Origin: Oscillospiraceae bacterium
GTDB lineage: Bacteria; Bacillota; Clostridia; Oscillospirales; Oscillospiraceae
Assembly (NCBI GenBank): GCA_020025375.1
Contig: JAHHSF010000071.1
Span: 1-6,789, forward strand
Length of the DNA: 6,789 nucleotides
Reading direction: 5' to 3'
Below are positions 1-5,197 of this stretch, piece by piece; position 1 is the stretch's first letter, and each line of letters opens with the position of its first letter. The position numbers and the translations under genes are program-made. The notes beneath the pieces were generated by a model, which saw only the letters and a list, made by a program, of their open reading frames with translations, was not told the DNA's origin and made no database searches.

Positions 1-804
1 GTCGAAGAGGAGGAGGCCGCAGTCGTTGTAGTTTTTCAGCTCCACACCGTCCTTGCGGAAGAAATCCCGGACGATCGCGCTCCCCAGCTTTCCCAGGTCT
101 CCGGTGACGATGAGGTCGTAATCGGCGGGGGAGCGGCCCGTGTCCTGAAAGTGGGTCCGCAGGGTCTCGTAGGCGGCGGGGGCCATGGCCGCCCCCATGT
201 TGGCCGCATCGGTGATGCCCTTGTCCACAATTTTTCCCACAGTACAGCCGGTGACCCGGGGACCGTCTCCCATAGTGCCGAGAATGACCGCCCCGGCGGC
301 GGTGGCGGTCCACTGGGCGGTGGGGGGGCGCTGGCCGCCGTACTGGAGGGGGGTGCGGTACTGCCGCTCCGCCGAGCAGAAGTGGGAGGAGGTCACCGCT
401 GCGGCGTACTCACCAAAGCCTCCGTCCAGGAGCATGGAGGCCATGAGCAGGCTTTCTCCCATGGTGGAGCAGGCCCCATAGAGGCCCAGGAAGGGGATGT
501 CCTGTCCCCGGGCGGCGAAGGAGGAGGAGATACATTGGTTGAGCAGGTCTCCTGACAGGAGATAGTCCAGGTCGGCGGTGGAGAGGGCGGCCTTGGTGAG
601 GGCGGTATTCAGCGCCAGCTTCTGCATCTCGCTCTCGGCCTTCTCCCAGCTGTTCTGGCCAAACTTGTCGTCCTGGCCGATGGTGTCAAAGGTGGCGGCC
701 AGGGGGCCATCCCCCTCCTTTTTACCCACCACGTTGGCCGAGGCCAGGATGACGGGGGGATCGGAAAATCGCACCGATTGGGCGCCTTGTTTTTTTGTTT
801 CCAT
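1..804 (-). CDS. spoVAD: Stage V sporulation protein AD (SpoVAD), C-terminus beyond window
   Basis: SpoVAD is the soluble, thiolase-fold component of the SpoVA system, which moves dipicolinic acid (DPA) into the forespore and out again at germination; it binds DPA and sits at the spore inner membrane (family knowledge). The minus-strand frame reads 268 residues without a stop from ATG at 804-802 to the window edge. It matches the family throughout: N-terminal PPVILASANVVGKKEGDGPL, then GQDDKFGQNSWEKAE, DLDYLLSGDLLNQCISSSF, the GLYGACSTMGES segment with Cys112 at the nucleophile position of related ketoacyl synthases III, and SSHFCSAERQYRTPL. Bacillus SpoVAD is about 338 residues, so roughly 70 are missing here. 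The start is supported by AGGAAG (812-817 on the complement), 7 bases upstream. spoVAD is first in its transcript; spoVAC, which usually precedes it, is absent because a divergent gene lies upstream. Identity is secure from sequence; the complete length is unknown. Confidence 0.94.
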   Translation of the reverse strand, partial: METKKQGAQSVRFSDPPVILASANVVGKKEGDGPLAATFDTIGQDDKFGQNSWEKAESEMQKLALNTALTKAALSTADLDYLLSGDLLNQCISSSFAARGQDIPFLGLYGACSTMGESLLMASMLLDGGFGEYAAAVTSSHFCSAERQYRTPLQYGGQRPPTAQWTATAAGAVILGTMGDGPRVTGCTVGKIVDKGITDAANMGAAMAPAAYETLRTHFQDTGRSPADYDLIVTGDLGKLGSAIVRDFFRKDGVELKNYNDCGLLLFD

Positions 805-832
805 GCTACCACTTCCTGTTAGAAATCGGAGC

Positions 833-861
833 TAGTATGCCGCAATTTTTAGAAAATATGA
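833..861 (-). promoter_or_regulatory. Sigma-F/G-type forespore promoter of spoVAD
   Basis: On the minus strand, TCATA (861-857) is followed after exactly 17 bases by CATACTA (839-833). This fits the forespore consensus (GHATR, 17-18 bp, CATNNTA) with only the first -35 base off. It lies about 30 bases upstream of the spoVAD start and leaves room for the ribosome binding site. spoVA genes are known sigma-G targets in Bacillus, so position and motif agree. Sigma-F and sigma-G promoters overlap in consensus; sigma-G is preferred from the known regulon. Confidence 0.7.
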
Positions 862-864
862 GGA

Positions 865-893
865 TAGCCAAACCATTTTTGGAGGGGTATAAT
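865..893 (+). promoter_or_regulatory. Sigma-A-type promoter for the zinc-ribbon/thioesterase unit
   Basis: A perfect -10 box TATAAT (888-893) is preceded by TAGCCA (865-870, 4 of 6 bases matching TTGACA) with a 17-bp spacer. Transcription should start near position 900, giving a leader of about 30 bases to the ATG at 932. The ribosome binding site AAAAGGAG (916-923) lies 8 bases before that ATG. Its -35 box lies 3 bp from the -35 box of the opposite spoVAD promoter. Confidence 0.65.
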
Positions 894-931
894 AAAGAAG
901 ATAAACATTTGATACAAAAGGAGCTGTCGCT

Positions 932-1549
932 ATGAAGGAACCCTCACGTACCTTGGCCTGGATCTGCCCGGCCTGCCGTCAGAGCGTCATCGTGGAGCGT
1001 AGTGTCTTTTCCTTGGCCGCCGCCTCCAGCAAGGCGGCCTGCCCCTGTGGAAAGTCCGAAGTGAAGATCGAACCTCTGGAAGACCGCTTCCAGATCACTG
1101 TCCCCTGCCTCACCTGTGGCAAGGACCACCGGGTGACCTGTTCCCAGGAGGCCTTTTTGCATCAGAAGGCCATTGCCCTTGCCTGCGCCGCCAGCGGCCT
1201 GGACTGTTTCTATGTGGGGGAGGAGGAGGCCGTCTTCGCCGCCGTCCGCCGCCTGGAGGCGGCTGCCGACCAGCTGCCTGCCAAACAGCCGGAGGAGGGG
1301 GAGGAGCCGGGGACCTTCCTCAATGACATCATTATGCATGAGATTCTGGGAGAGCTGAAGGACATCGCCTCCCGTCCCGACGGGGTGACCTGCTCCTGCG
1401 GCTCCAAGCGTTGGAGCCTGAAGGTGGGGTACAGCGCCGTCGACCTCATCTGCGCGGACTGCGGTGGGGCCCTGCGTCTGCCCGCTGCCACCGACAGCGA
1501 TCTGGATGACCTGTGCTGTAAGCACAAGCTGGTCATCAAAGGACGGTGA
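932..1549 (+). CDS. Cysteine-rich zinc-ribbon-like protein, function unknown
   Basis: I do not recognise a named family for this 205-residue protein. It has 14 cysteines, many arranged as metal-binding knuckles: CPAC (12-15) with CPC (37-39), CLTC (59-62), and a C-terminal pair CSC (154-156) with CADC (174-177). The last pair has the spacing of a zinc ribbon. A Glu/Pro-rich linker (about 112-128) separates the two cysteine regions, and the helix-like segment DIIMHEILGELKDIA follows. There is no signal peptide or membrane segment, so it is probably cytoplasmic. The start ATG is supported by AAAAGGAG 8 bases upstream. The stop codon lies only 5 bases before the thioesterase ATG, so the two are very likely co-transcribed and coupled. 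Zinc binding is inferred from the cysteine pattern. A role in nucleic acid or protein binding would be typical of zinc ribbons, but nothing here identifies a partner. Confidence 0.88.
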   Translation: MKEPSRTLAWICPACRQSVIVERSVFSLAAASSKAACPCGKSEVKIEPLEDRFQITVPCLTCGKDHRVTCSQEAFLHQKAIALACAASGLDCFYVGEEEAVFAAVRRLEAAADQLPAKQPEEGEEPGTFLNDIIMHEILGELKDIASRPDGVTCSCGSKRWSLKVGYSAVDLICADCGGALRLPAATDSDLDDLCCKHKLVIKGR

Positions 1550-1554
1550 GCCCC

Positions 1555-2292
1555 ATGTATTTTGAAGAGACTTACCATATCGACAGCCGGGAGGTGGACC
1601 ACCAGGCGTTCTGCCGCCCCTCTGCCATCCTGGGCTACCTTCAGGTGAGCGCCACCGCGGCGGCCATCAAGCTCCATGCCTCCACCCCGGAGACCCTGGT
1701 GAAATATAACTGTTTTTGGATGCTGGCCCGAATCTGGGTGGAGCTGAAGAGGCCCCTGCGGTGGGGCGAGGAGCTCACCGTGCGGACCTGGCACCGTCCC
1801 CCAAAGGGTCCCACCATCTACCGGGATTTCGACCTCTACTGCGGGGAGGAATATGTGGGACAGGCGGTCTCCACCTGGGTGCTGGCCGACCGGGACACCC
1901 ACCGCCTCTTCCGCATGGAAAAGGCGGTGGAGTTCACGGCCAACGCCGAGGACGGCCTGGGCAAGACCATGCGCCTGACCCGGGTAAAGATGCCAGAGAC
2001 GATGGCGGAGGTGGAGCGCCGCCGCCTCTATTACAGCGAGCTGGATATGAACACCCATGTGAACAATACCCGCTACGCCGACTTCGCCTGCGACACCCTC
2101 CGGCTGGAGCACCTCACCGGCGGGGCCTTTGTCTCCCAGCTTCAGATCGGCTTTCTGGCCGAGTGTAAGGCGGGGGAGGAGCTCACCCTGTACGCCGGAA
2201 AAGAGGGGGAAGCCGATCTGGTCAAGGGGGTGGGCCCCGACGGAAAGACCCGCTTCGAGGCCAGCGTGACCGTGACCCATAGGCAGAACTGA
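1555..2292 (+). CDS. Acyl-ACP thioesterase (FatA/FatB-like, double hotdog)
   Basis: This enzyme hydrolyses acyl-acyl carrier protein to free fatty acid plus ACP in the cytoplasm, ending or diverting type II fatty acid synthesis. From the preferred ATG it is 245 residues, the usual size of bacterial members. The first hotdog domain has EVDHQAFCRPSAILGYLQ (about 13-30) and a substrate-side strand RIWVELKRPLRWGEELTVRTW. The second holds the signature LDMNTHVNNTRYADF with Asp164, Asn166 and His168, and then Glu203-Cys204 in FLAECKAGEEL. These match the Asp/Asn/His and Glu-Cys active-site set of the plant enzymes with nearly the same spacing. A GTG at 1546 would overlap the upstream stop, but AGGA (1540-1543) sits only 2 bases from it and 11 bases from the ATG at 1555, so ATG is preferred. 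No intrinsic terminator follows, so some readthrough into guaB is possible. Chain-length specificity cannot be read from sequence. Confidence 0.92.
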   Translation: MYFEETYHIDSREVDHQAFCRPSAILGYLQVSATAAAIKLHASTPETLVKYNCFWMLARIWVELKRPLRWGEELTVRTWHRPPKGPTIYRDFDLYCGEEYVGQAVSTWVLADRDTHRLFRMEKAVEFTANAEDGLGKTMRLTRVKMPETMAEVERRRLYYSELDMNTHVNNTRYADFACDTLRLEHLTGGAFVSQLQIGFLAECKAGEELTLYAGKEGEADLVKGVGPDGKTRFEASVTVTHRQN

Positions 2293-2294
2293 CC

Positions 2295-2306
2295 AAATTG
2301 CAATTT
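2295..2306. repeat. 12-bp perfect palindrome upstream of guaB promoter
   Basis: AAATTGCAATTT is its own reverse complement. It begins 3 bases after the thioesterase stop and ends 24 bases before the guaB -35 box. It is too AT-rich and has no T-run, so it is not a terminator. An operator for a dimeric regulator is possible, but chance in an AT-rich gap is also plausible. Confidence 0.3.
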
Positions 2307-2330
2307 TCCCTTCGTGGAAATAAAAAACCC

Positions 2331-2359
2331 TTGACATTCCGGGCATTGCCCATTAAAAT
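2331..2359 (+). promoter_or_regulatory. Sigma-A promoter of guaB
   Basis: A perfect -35 box TTGACA (2331-2336) is followed after exactly 17 bp by TAAAAT (2354-2359, 5 of 6 bases of TATAAT). The predicted start site near 2366 leaves a leader of about 35 bases before the guaB ATG. That is too short to hold a purine riboswitch, so control is more likely at the promoter. Confidence 0.85.
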
Positions 2360-2390
2360 ATATGAAATTTCTAAATATAAAAAAGAAAGT

Positions 2391-2395
2391 AGGAG
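2391..2395 (+). promoter_or_regulatory. Ribosome binding site that fixes the guaB start
   Basis: AGGAG directly abuts an ATG at 2396 and lies 6 bases before a second in-frame ATG at 2402. A ribosome cannot initiate with zero spacing, so ATG 2402 is the likely start. The resulting N-terminus, MQNKFKGQGLTFDDVLLVPA, also lines up with the usual GuaB N-terminus. Confidence 0.8.
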
Positions 2396-2401
2396 ATGCA
2401 A

Positions 2402-3859
2402 ATGCAGAACAAATTCAAGGGCCAGGGCCTTACCTTTGACGACGTTTTGCTGGTCCCCGCCGAAAGCGACGTCCTCCCCGCCGACATTGACCTGCACACC
2501 CAGCTCACCAAGAAGATTCACCTTAACGTCCCCGTGATGGCCGCCGCCATGGACACCGTCACCGAGTACCGTATGGCCATTGCCGTGGCCCGTGAGGGCG
2601 GCATCGGCATCATCCACAAGAATATGTCCATTGGCCAGCAGGCCGAGCAGGTGGATATGGTCAAGCGGAGCGAGAACGGCGTCATCACCAACCCTTTCTG
2701 GCTGGCCCCCGGGCACACCCTTCAGGAAGCTGACGACCTGATGGCGAAGTACCGCATCTCCGGCGTGCCCATCTGCGACAACGGCAAACTCATCGGCATC
2801 ATCACCAACCGTGATATGAAGTTTGAGACCGATATGAGCCAGCTCATCGACAACGTGATGACCAAGGAGAACCTGGTCACCGCTCCCGAGGGCACCACCC
2901 TTCAGGAGGCCCGGGAGATCCTCCGCCGGCACAAGATCGAAAAACTCCCCATCGTGGACAAGGACTTCCACCTCAAGGGCCTCATTACCATCAAGGACAT
3001 TGAGAAAGCCGAGGTCTATCCTAATTCCGCCCGTGATGACAAGGGACGGCTGATGGTAGGCGCCGCCATCGGCGTGACCGCCGACGTGCTGGACCGCACC
3101 CGCGCCCTCATCGAGGCCGGTGCCGACGTGCTGGTGCTGGACTCCGCCCACGGCCACAGCCACAACATCCTGGAGTGCGTCAAGCGCATCAAGGCTCTCT
3201 ATCCCGACGTTCAGCTCATCGCCGGTAACGTGGCTACCGCCGAGGGTACCCGCGCCCTCATCGAGGCCGGTGCTGACTGCGTGAAAATCGGCATCGGTCC
3301 CGGCTCCATCTGCACCACCCGCGTGGTGGCCGGCATCGGCGTGCCCCAGATCACCGCCGTCTATGACGCCGCCCAGGTGGCCGCCGAGTACGGCGTGCCT
3401 ATCATCGCCGACGGCGGCATCAAGTACTCCGGCGACATTGCCAAGGCCTTGGCAGCCGGTGCCAGCGTGGTCATGCTGGGCTCCCTGCTGGCCGGCTGTG
3501 AGGAGTCCCCCGGTGAGACTGAGATCTACCAGGGCCGTCAGTTCAAGGTCTACCGCGGCATGGGCTCCCTGGGCGCCATGGCCTGCGGCTCCAAGGACCG
3601 CTACTTCCAGCAGAACAATAAGAAGCTGGTCCCCGAAGGCGTGGAAGGCCGCGTGCCCTATAAGGGACTGGTCGGGGACACCATCTATCAGATGATGGGC
3701 GGCCTACGGGCCGGTATGGGCTACACCGGCTGCCACACCATCGAGGAGCTTCACAGCAAGGCGCAGTTTATCCAGATCACTGCCGCCGGTCTGAAGGAGT
3801 CCCACCCCCACGACATCTATATCACCAAGGAAGCTCCTAACTACACCCTCAATCCCTAA
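2402..3859 (+). CDS. guaB: Inosine-5'-monophosphate dehydrogenase (IMPDH)
   Basis: GuaB oxidises IMP to XMP with NAD+, the committed step of guanine nucleotide synthesis, as a cytoplasmic tetramer. The protein is 485 residues, the normal bacterial size (about 488 in Bacillus subtilis), and resembles that enzyme along its whole length. It has an N-terminal barrel segment (GLTFDDVLLVP, then MDTVTE), two CBS domains at about 97-142 and 155-203 (YRISGVPI and KIEKLPIVD), and then the rest of the TIM barrel. The catalytic loop is GIGPGSICTTR with Cys304. IIADGGIKYSGDIAKAL binds phosphate. The flap carries the Arg400-Tyr401 dyad in SKDRYF. The C-terminus, SHPHDIYITKEAPNY, is typical. All key residues are present, so it should be active. 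It has its own promoter and a strong terminator, so it is probably monocistronic. A 26-base internal repeat lies in the barrel region. Confidence 0.99.
   Translation: MQNKFKGQGLTFDDVLLVPAESDVLPADIDLHTQLTKKIHLNVPVMAAAMDTVTEYRMAIAVAREGGIGIIHKNMSIGQQAEQVDMVKRSENGVITNPFWLAPGHTLQEADDLMAKYRISGVPICDNGKLIGIITNRDMKFETDMSQLIDNVMTKENLVTAPEGTTLQEAREILRRHKIEKLPIVDKDFHLKGLITIKDIEKAEVYPNSARDDKGRLMVGAAIGVTADVLDRTRALIEAGADVLVLDSAHGHSHNILECVKRIKALYPDVQLIAGNVATAEGTRALIEAGADCVKIGIGPGSICTTRVVAGIGVPQITAVYDAAQVAAEYGVPIIADGGIKYSGDIAKALAAGASVVMLGSLLAGCEESPGETEIYQGRQFKVYRGMGSLGAMACGSKDRYFQQNNKKLVPEGVEGRVPYKGLVGDTIYQMMGGLRAGMGYTGCHTIEELHSKAQFIQITAAGLKESHPHDIYITKEAPNYTLNP
3098..3273 (+). repeat. Pair of identical 26-base direct repeats inside guaB
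   Basis: Positions 3098-3123 and 3248-3273 are identical over 26 bases, beginning ACCCGCGCCCTCATCGAGG. The offset is 150 bases, exactly 50 codons, and both copies encode TRALIEAGA in frame. The second copy is the conserved family sequence. The first is at a position where the Bacillus protein has an unrelated-looking TRVKKLVEANV. This may reflect convergence between barrel half-repeats or local gene conversion. Confidence 0.85.
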
Positions 3860-3884
3860 AAACCGAAAGCACCCTCCGCAGGGG

Positions 3885-3915
3885 AAAAGCACAACTCGAT
3901 GAGTTGTGCTTTTTT
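3885..3915 (+). terminator. Rho-independent terminator of guaB
   Basis: AAAAGCACAACTC (3885-3897) pairs perfectly with GAGTTGTGCTTTT (3901-3913) around a GAT loop, and the T-run continues to 3915. It lies 25 bases after the guaB TAA. The A-run on the left arm means it could also terminate leftward transcription. A smaller hairpin (CCCT-CCGC-AGGG, 3872-3883) sits just before it. Confidence 0.95.
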
Positions 3916-3938
3916 CATGCCCGGAAGGAGAACTGACC

Positions 3939-4041
3939 ATGCAAGAGAGACAGAATTTTTAAAAAGTGCGGAGAAGCCTTCAAGGACTTCCGCCGCATCC
4001 TCATGGACGGCGCTCTTTTTGTGTGGTATAATGCAGAGTGA
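3939..4041 (+). other. Possible tiny gene needing a +1 shift, or chance frame
   Basis: GGAAGGAG (3923-3930) lies 8 bases before ATG 3939, an excellent initiation site. The frame reads only MQERQNF and stops at TAA (3960-3962). Moving one base forward within the run of five T opens a frame that continues KKCGEAFKDFRR and ends with FVWYNAE at TGA (4039-4041), for 33 residues in total. No obvious promoter lies between the guaB terminator and this site. The addB promoter overlaps its 3' part. I do not recognise the peptide. It could be a small gene with a 1-base indel, a +1 recoding site, a leader peptide, or chance. Confidence 0.25.
4004..4032 (+). promoter_or_regulatory. Extended -10 promoter of addB
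   Basis: TGGTATAAT (4024-4032) is a perfect extended -10 box. TGGACG (4004-4009) is a 4 of 6 match to the -35 box at a 17-bp spacing. Transcription should begin near 4039, about 30 bases before the addB ATG. Confidence 0.7.
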
Positions 4042-4069
4042 TTTTCTGACCTTAAAAGGGGGCCTTGCC

Positions 4070-5176
4070 ATGCTCCATCTTCTCCTTGGCCGCGCCAATA
4101 TCGACCGCACCGCCACCGTCCTGGCCCGGATGACCCGGCCGGAGAGCGGGGAAAAACGCTATCTGATCGTCCCTGAGCAGGCCTCCCACGAGGCCGAGCG
4201 GGCCCTCTGTGCGGCAGGGGGAGACAGGGTCTCCACCTATGCCGAGGTCCTCTCCTTTACCCGCCTGGCCAGCCGGGTATTCGCCCAGTGGGGCGGGACG
4301 GCCCGACAGAGCCTGGACGCGGGGGGACGAATCCTGCTTCTCTCGGCGGCGCTGAAAGAGGTTTCCTCCCAACTCACAGTCTACGCCAAGCCCTCCCGGA
4401 AGCCCGCCTTCCTTACCCGGATGCTGGCCACCATCGACGAGCTGAAGAGCTGTCGCATCCTCCCGGAGGCCTTGGCCCAAGCGGGAGAGGGGGAGGAAAA
4501 ACTCCGGGACCTGGCCATCATCTATGGGGCCTACGACGCGCTTACCGCCCGGGTGGCCGCCGACCCAAGAGACCGGCTTACCCGTCTGGCCCAAGCCCTG
4601 GAGGAGAGCGGCTGGGCCGCCGGGAAGGAGTTCTACGTCTCCGGCTTCACCGACTTCACCCCACAGGAGCGGCGGGTCCTTGCCGCCCTTCTGGAGGGGG
4701 GCGAAGTGACGGTGAGCCTGCTCTGCGACCGGGCCGAAAAAGGGGACCCCCTCTTCGACCCCGCCCGGCGCACCGTCCACCAGCTTGTGGAGCTTTCCCG
4801 CCGGGCTGGACAGGAGAGCGAGGTGGAATACCTCACTGCCCGCCGCCCCCAGCCTGCCGAACTGGCCCACCTGGAGGAAAACCTCTTCCGGGACCGGCCC
4901 GGCTTCTGGCCGGAGGAGCCGGAAAAGATCGAACTCTTCCGGGCGGACAGCCCCCGGAGCGAGGTAGAGTGGGCGGCGGCCCGGCTCCGGGCCTTGGCGG
5001 TGGAGGGCTTCCGTTTCCGTGACCTGGCGGTGGCCGCCAGGGACTTCGAGCCCTACCGCCCCTTGGTGGAGACCATCTTCCCCCAGTATGGCCTTCCCGT
5101 ATTCACCAGTGCCATGACCGACATTCTGGAAAAGCCGGTGCTGGCCGTGGTGGCAGCCGCCCTGGACGTGCAGTAG
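4070..5176 (+). CDS. addB: AddB N-terminal helicase-like part, up to the amber codon
   Basis: This 368-residue product is what ordinary translation would give. It contains the first helicase-like half of AddB: MLHLLLGRANIDRT at the P-loop position, RYLIVPEQASHEAE, STYAEVLSFTRLASRVF, the YVSGFTDFTPQE strand near residue 190, and RDFEPYRPLVETIFPQYGLP near 330. The P-loop is degenerate: GRANIDRT (7-14) lacks the GxGK core and has Arg in place of the invariant Lys, so ATP binding there is unlikely. An in-frame ATG at 3899 would lengthen the protein, but it lies inside the guaB terminator and upstream of the promoter, so it was not used. Alone, this piece lacks the nuclease and iron-sulfur parts and would not be a working AddB. 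Confidence 0.7.
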   Translation: MLHLLLGRANIDRTATVLARMTRPESGEKRYLIVPEQASHEAERALCAAGGDRVSTYAEVLSFTRLASRVFAQWGGTARQSLDAGGRILLLSAALKEVSSQLTVYAKPSRKPAFLTRMLATIDELKSCRILPEALAQAGEGEEKLRDLAIIYGAYDALTARVAADPRDRLTRLAQALEESGWAAGKEFYVSGFTDFTPQERRVLAALLEGGEVTVSLLCDRAEKGDPLFDPARRTVHQLVELSRRAGQESEVEYLTARRPQPAELAHLEENLFRDRPGFWPEEPEKIELFRADSPRSEVEWAAARLRALAVEGFRFRDLAVAARDFEPYRPLVETIFPQYGLPVFTSAMTDILEKPVLAVVAAALDVQ

Positions 5177-5186
5177 GGTGGCTGGC

Positions 5187-5192
5187 AGGAGG
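5187..5192 (+). promoter_or_regulatory. Possible internal ribosome binding site after the amber codon
   Basis: AGGAGG, a perfect match to the anti-Shine-Dalgarno sequence, begins 10 bases after the TAG. It is followed 5 bases later by GTG (5198-5200) in the addB frame. The same bases encode Gln-Glu-Glu, so the site may be accidental, but its place and frame are right for terminating ribosomes to restart. Confidence 0.4.
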
Positions 5193-5197
5193 AGGAC

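Noticed and set aside
1546..1554. GTG start for the thioesterase overlapping the upstream stop
   Set aside because: The ribosome binding site is only 2 bases away, and the extra residues precede the conserved start region. ATG 1555 is favoured, though GTG cannot be fully excluded.
2305..2320. Hairpin TTTCC-GGAAA after the thioesterase gene as a terminator
   Set aside because: The stem is only 5 bp and is followed by an A-run, not a T-run. It would not terminate in either direction.
1210..2346. A 378-codon minus-strand frame across the zinc-ribbon and thioesterase genes
   Set aside because: It overlaps two well-supported plus-strand genes and has no recognisable family. It is an antisense artefact of GC-rich third positions.
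2360..2401. A purine riboswitch in the guaB leader
   Set aside because: The predicted leader is about 35 bases, too short for the aptamer, and no purine riboswitch core is visible.
2222..3163. A 313-codon minus-strand frame over guaB
   Set aside because: It is antisense to the unmistakable guaB, and its low-complexity Val/Gly/His/Asp content mirrors the codons of the opposite strand.
3899..4069. Upstream extension of addB from an in-frame ATG at 3899
   Set aside because: The ATG lies in the guaB terminator hairpin and upstream of the addB promoter. ATG 4070 has a proper ribosome binding site and fits the family N-terminus.
5174..5176. Pyrrolysine or phage-like amber recoding as the explanation for the addB stop
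   Set aside because: Nothing in the window (no pyl genes, no suppressor tRNA, no phage genes) supports it. I kept it only as an item to check.
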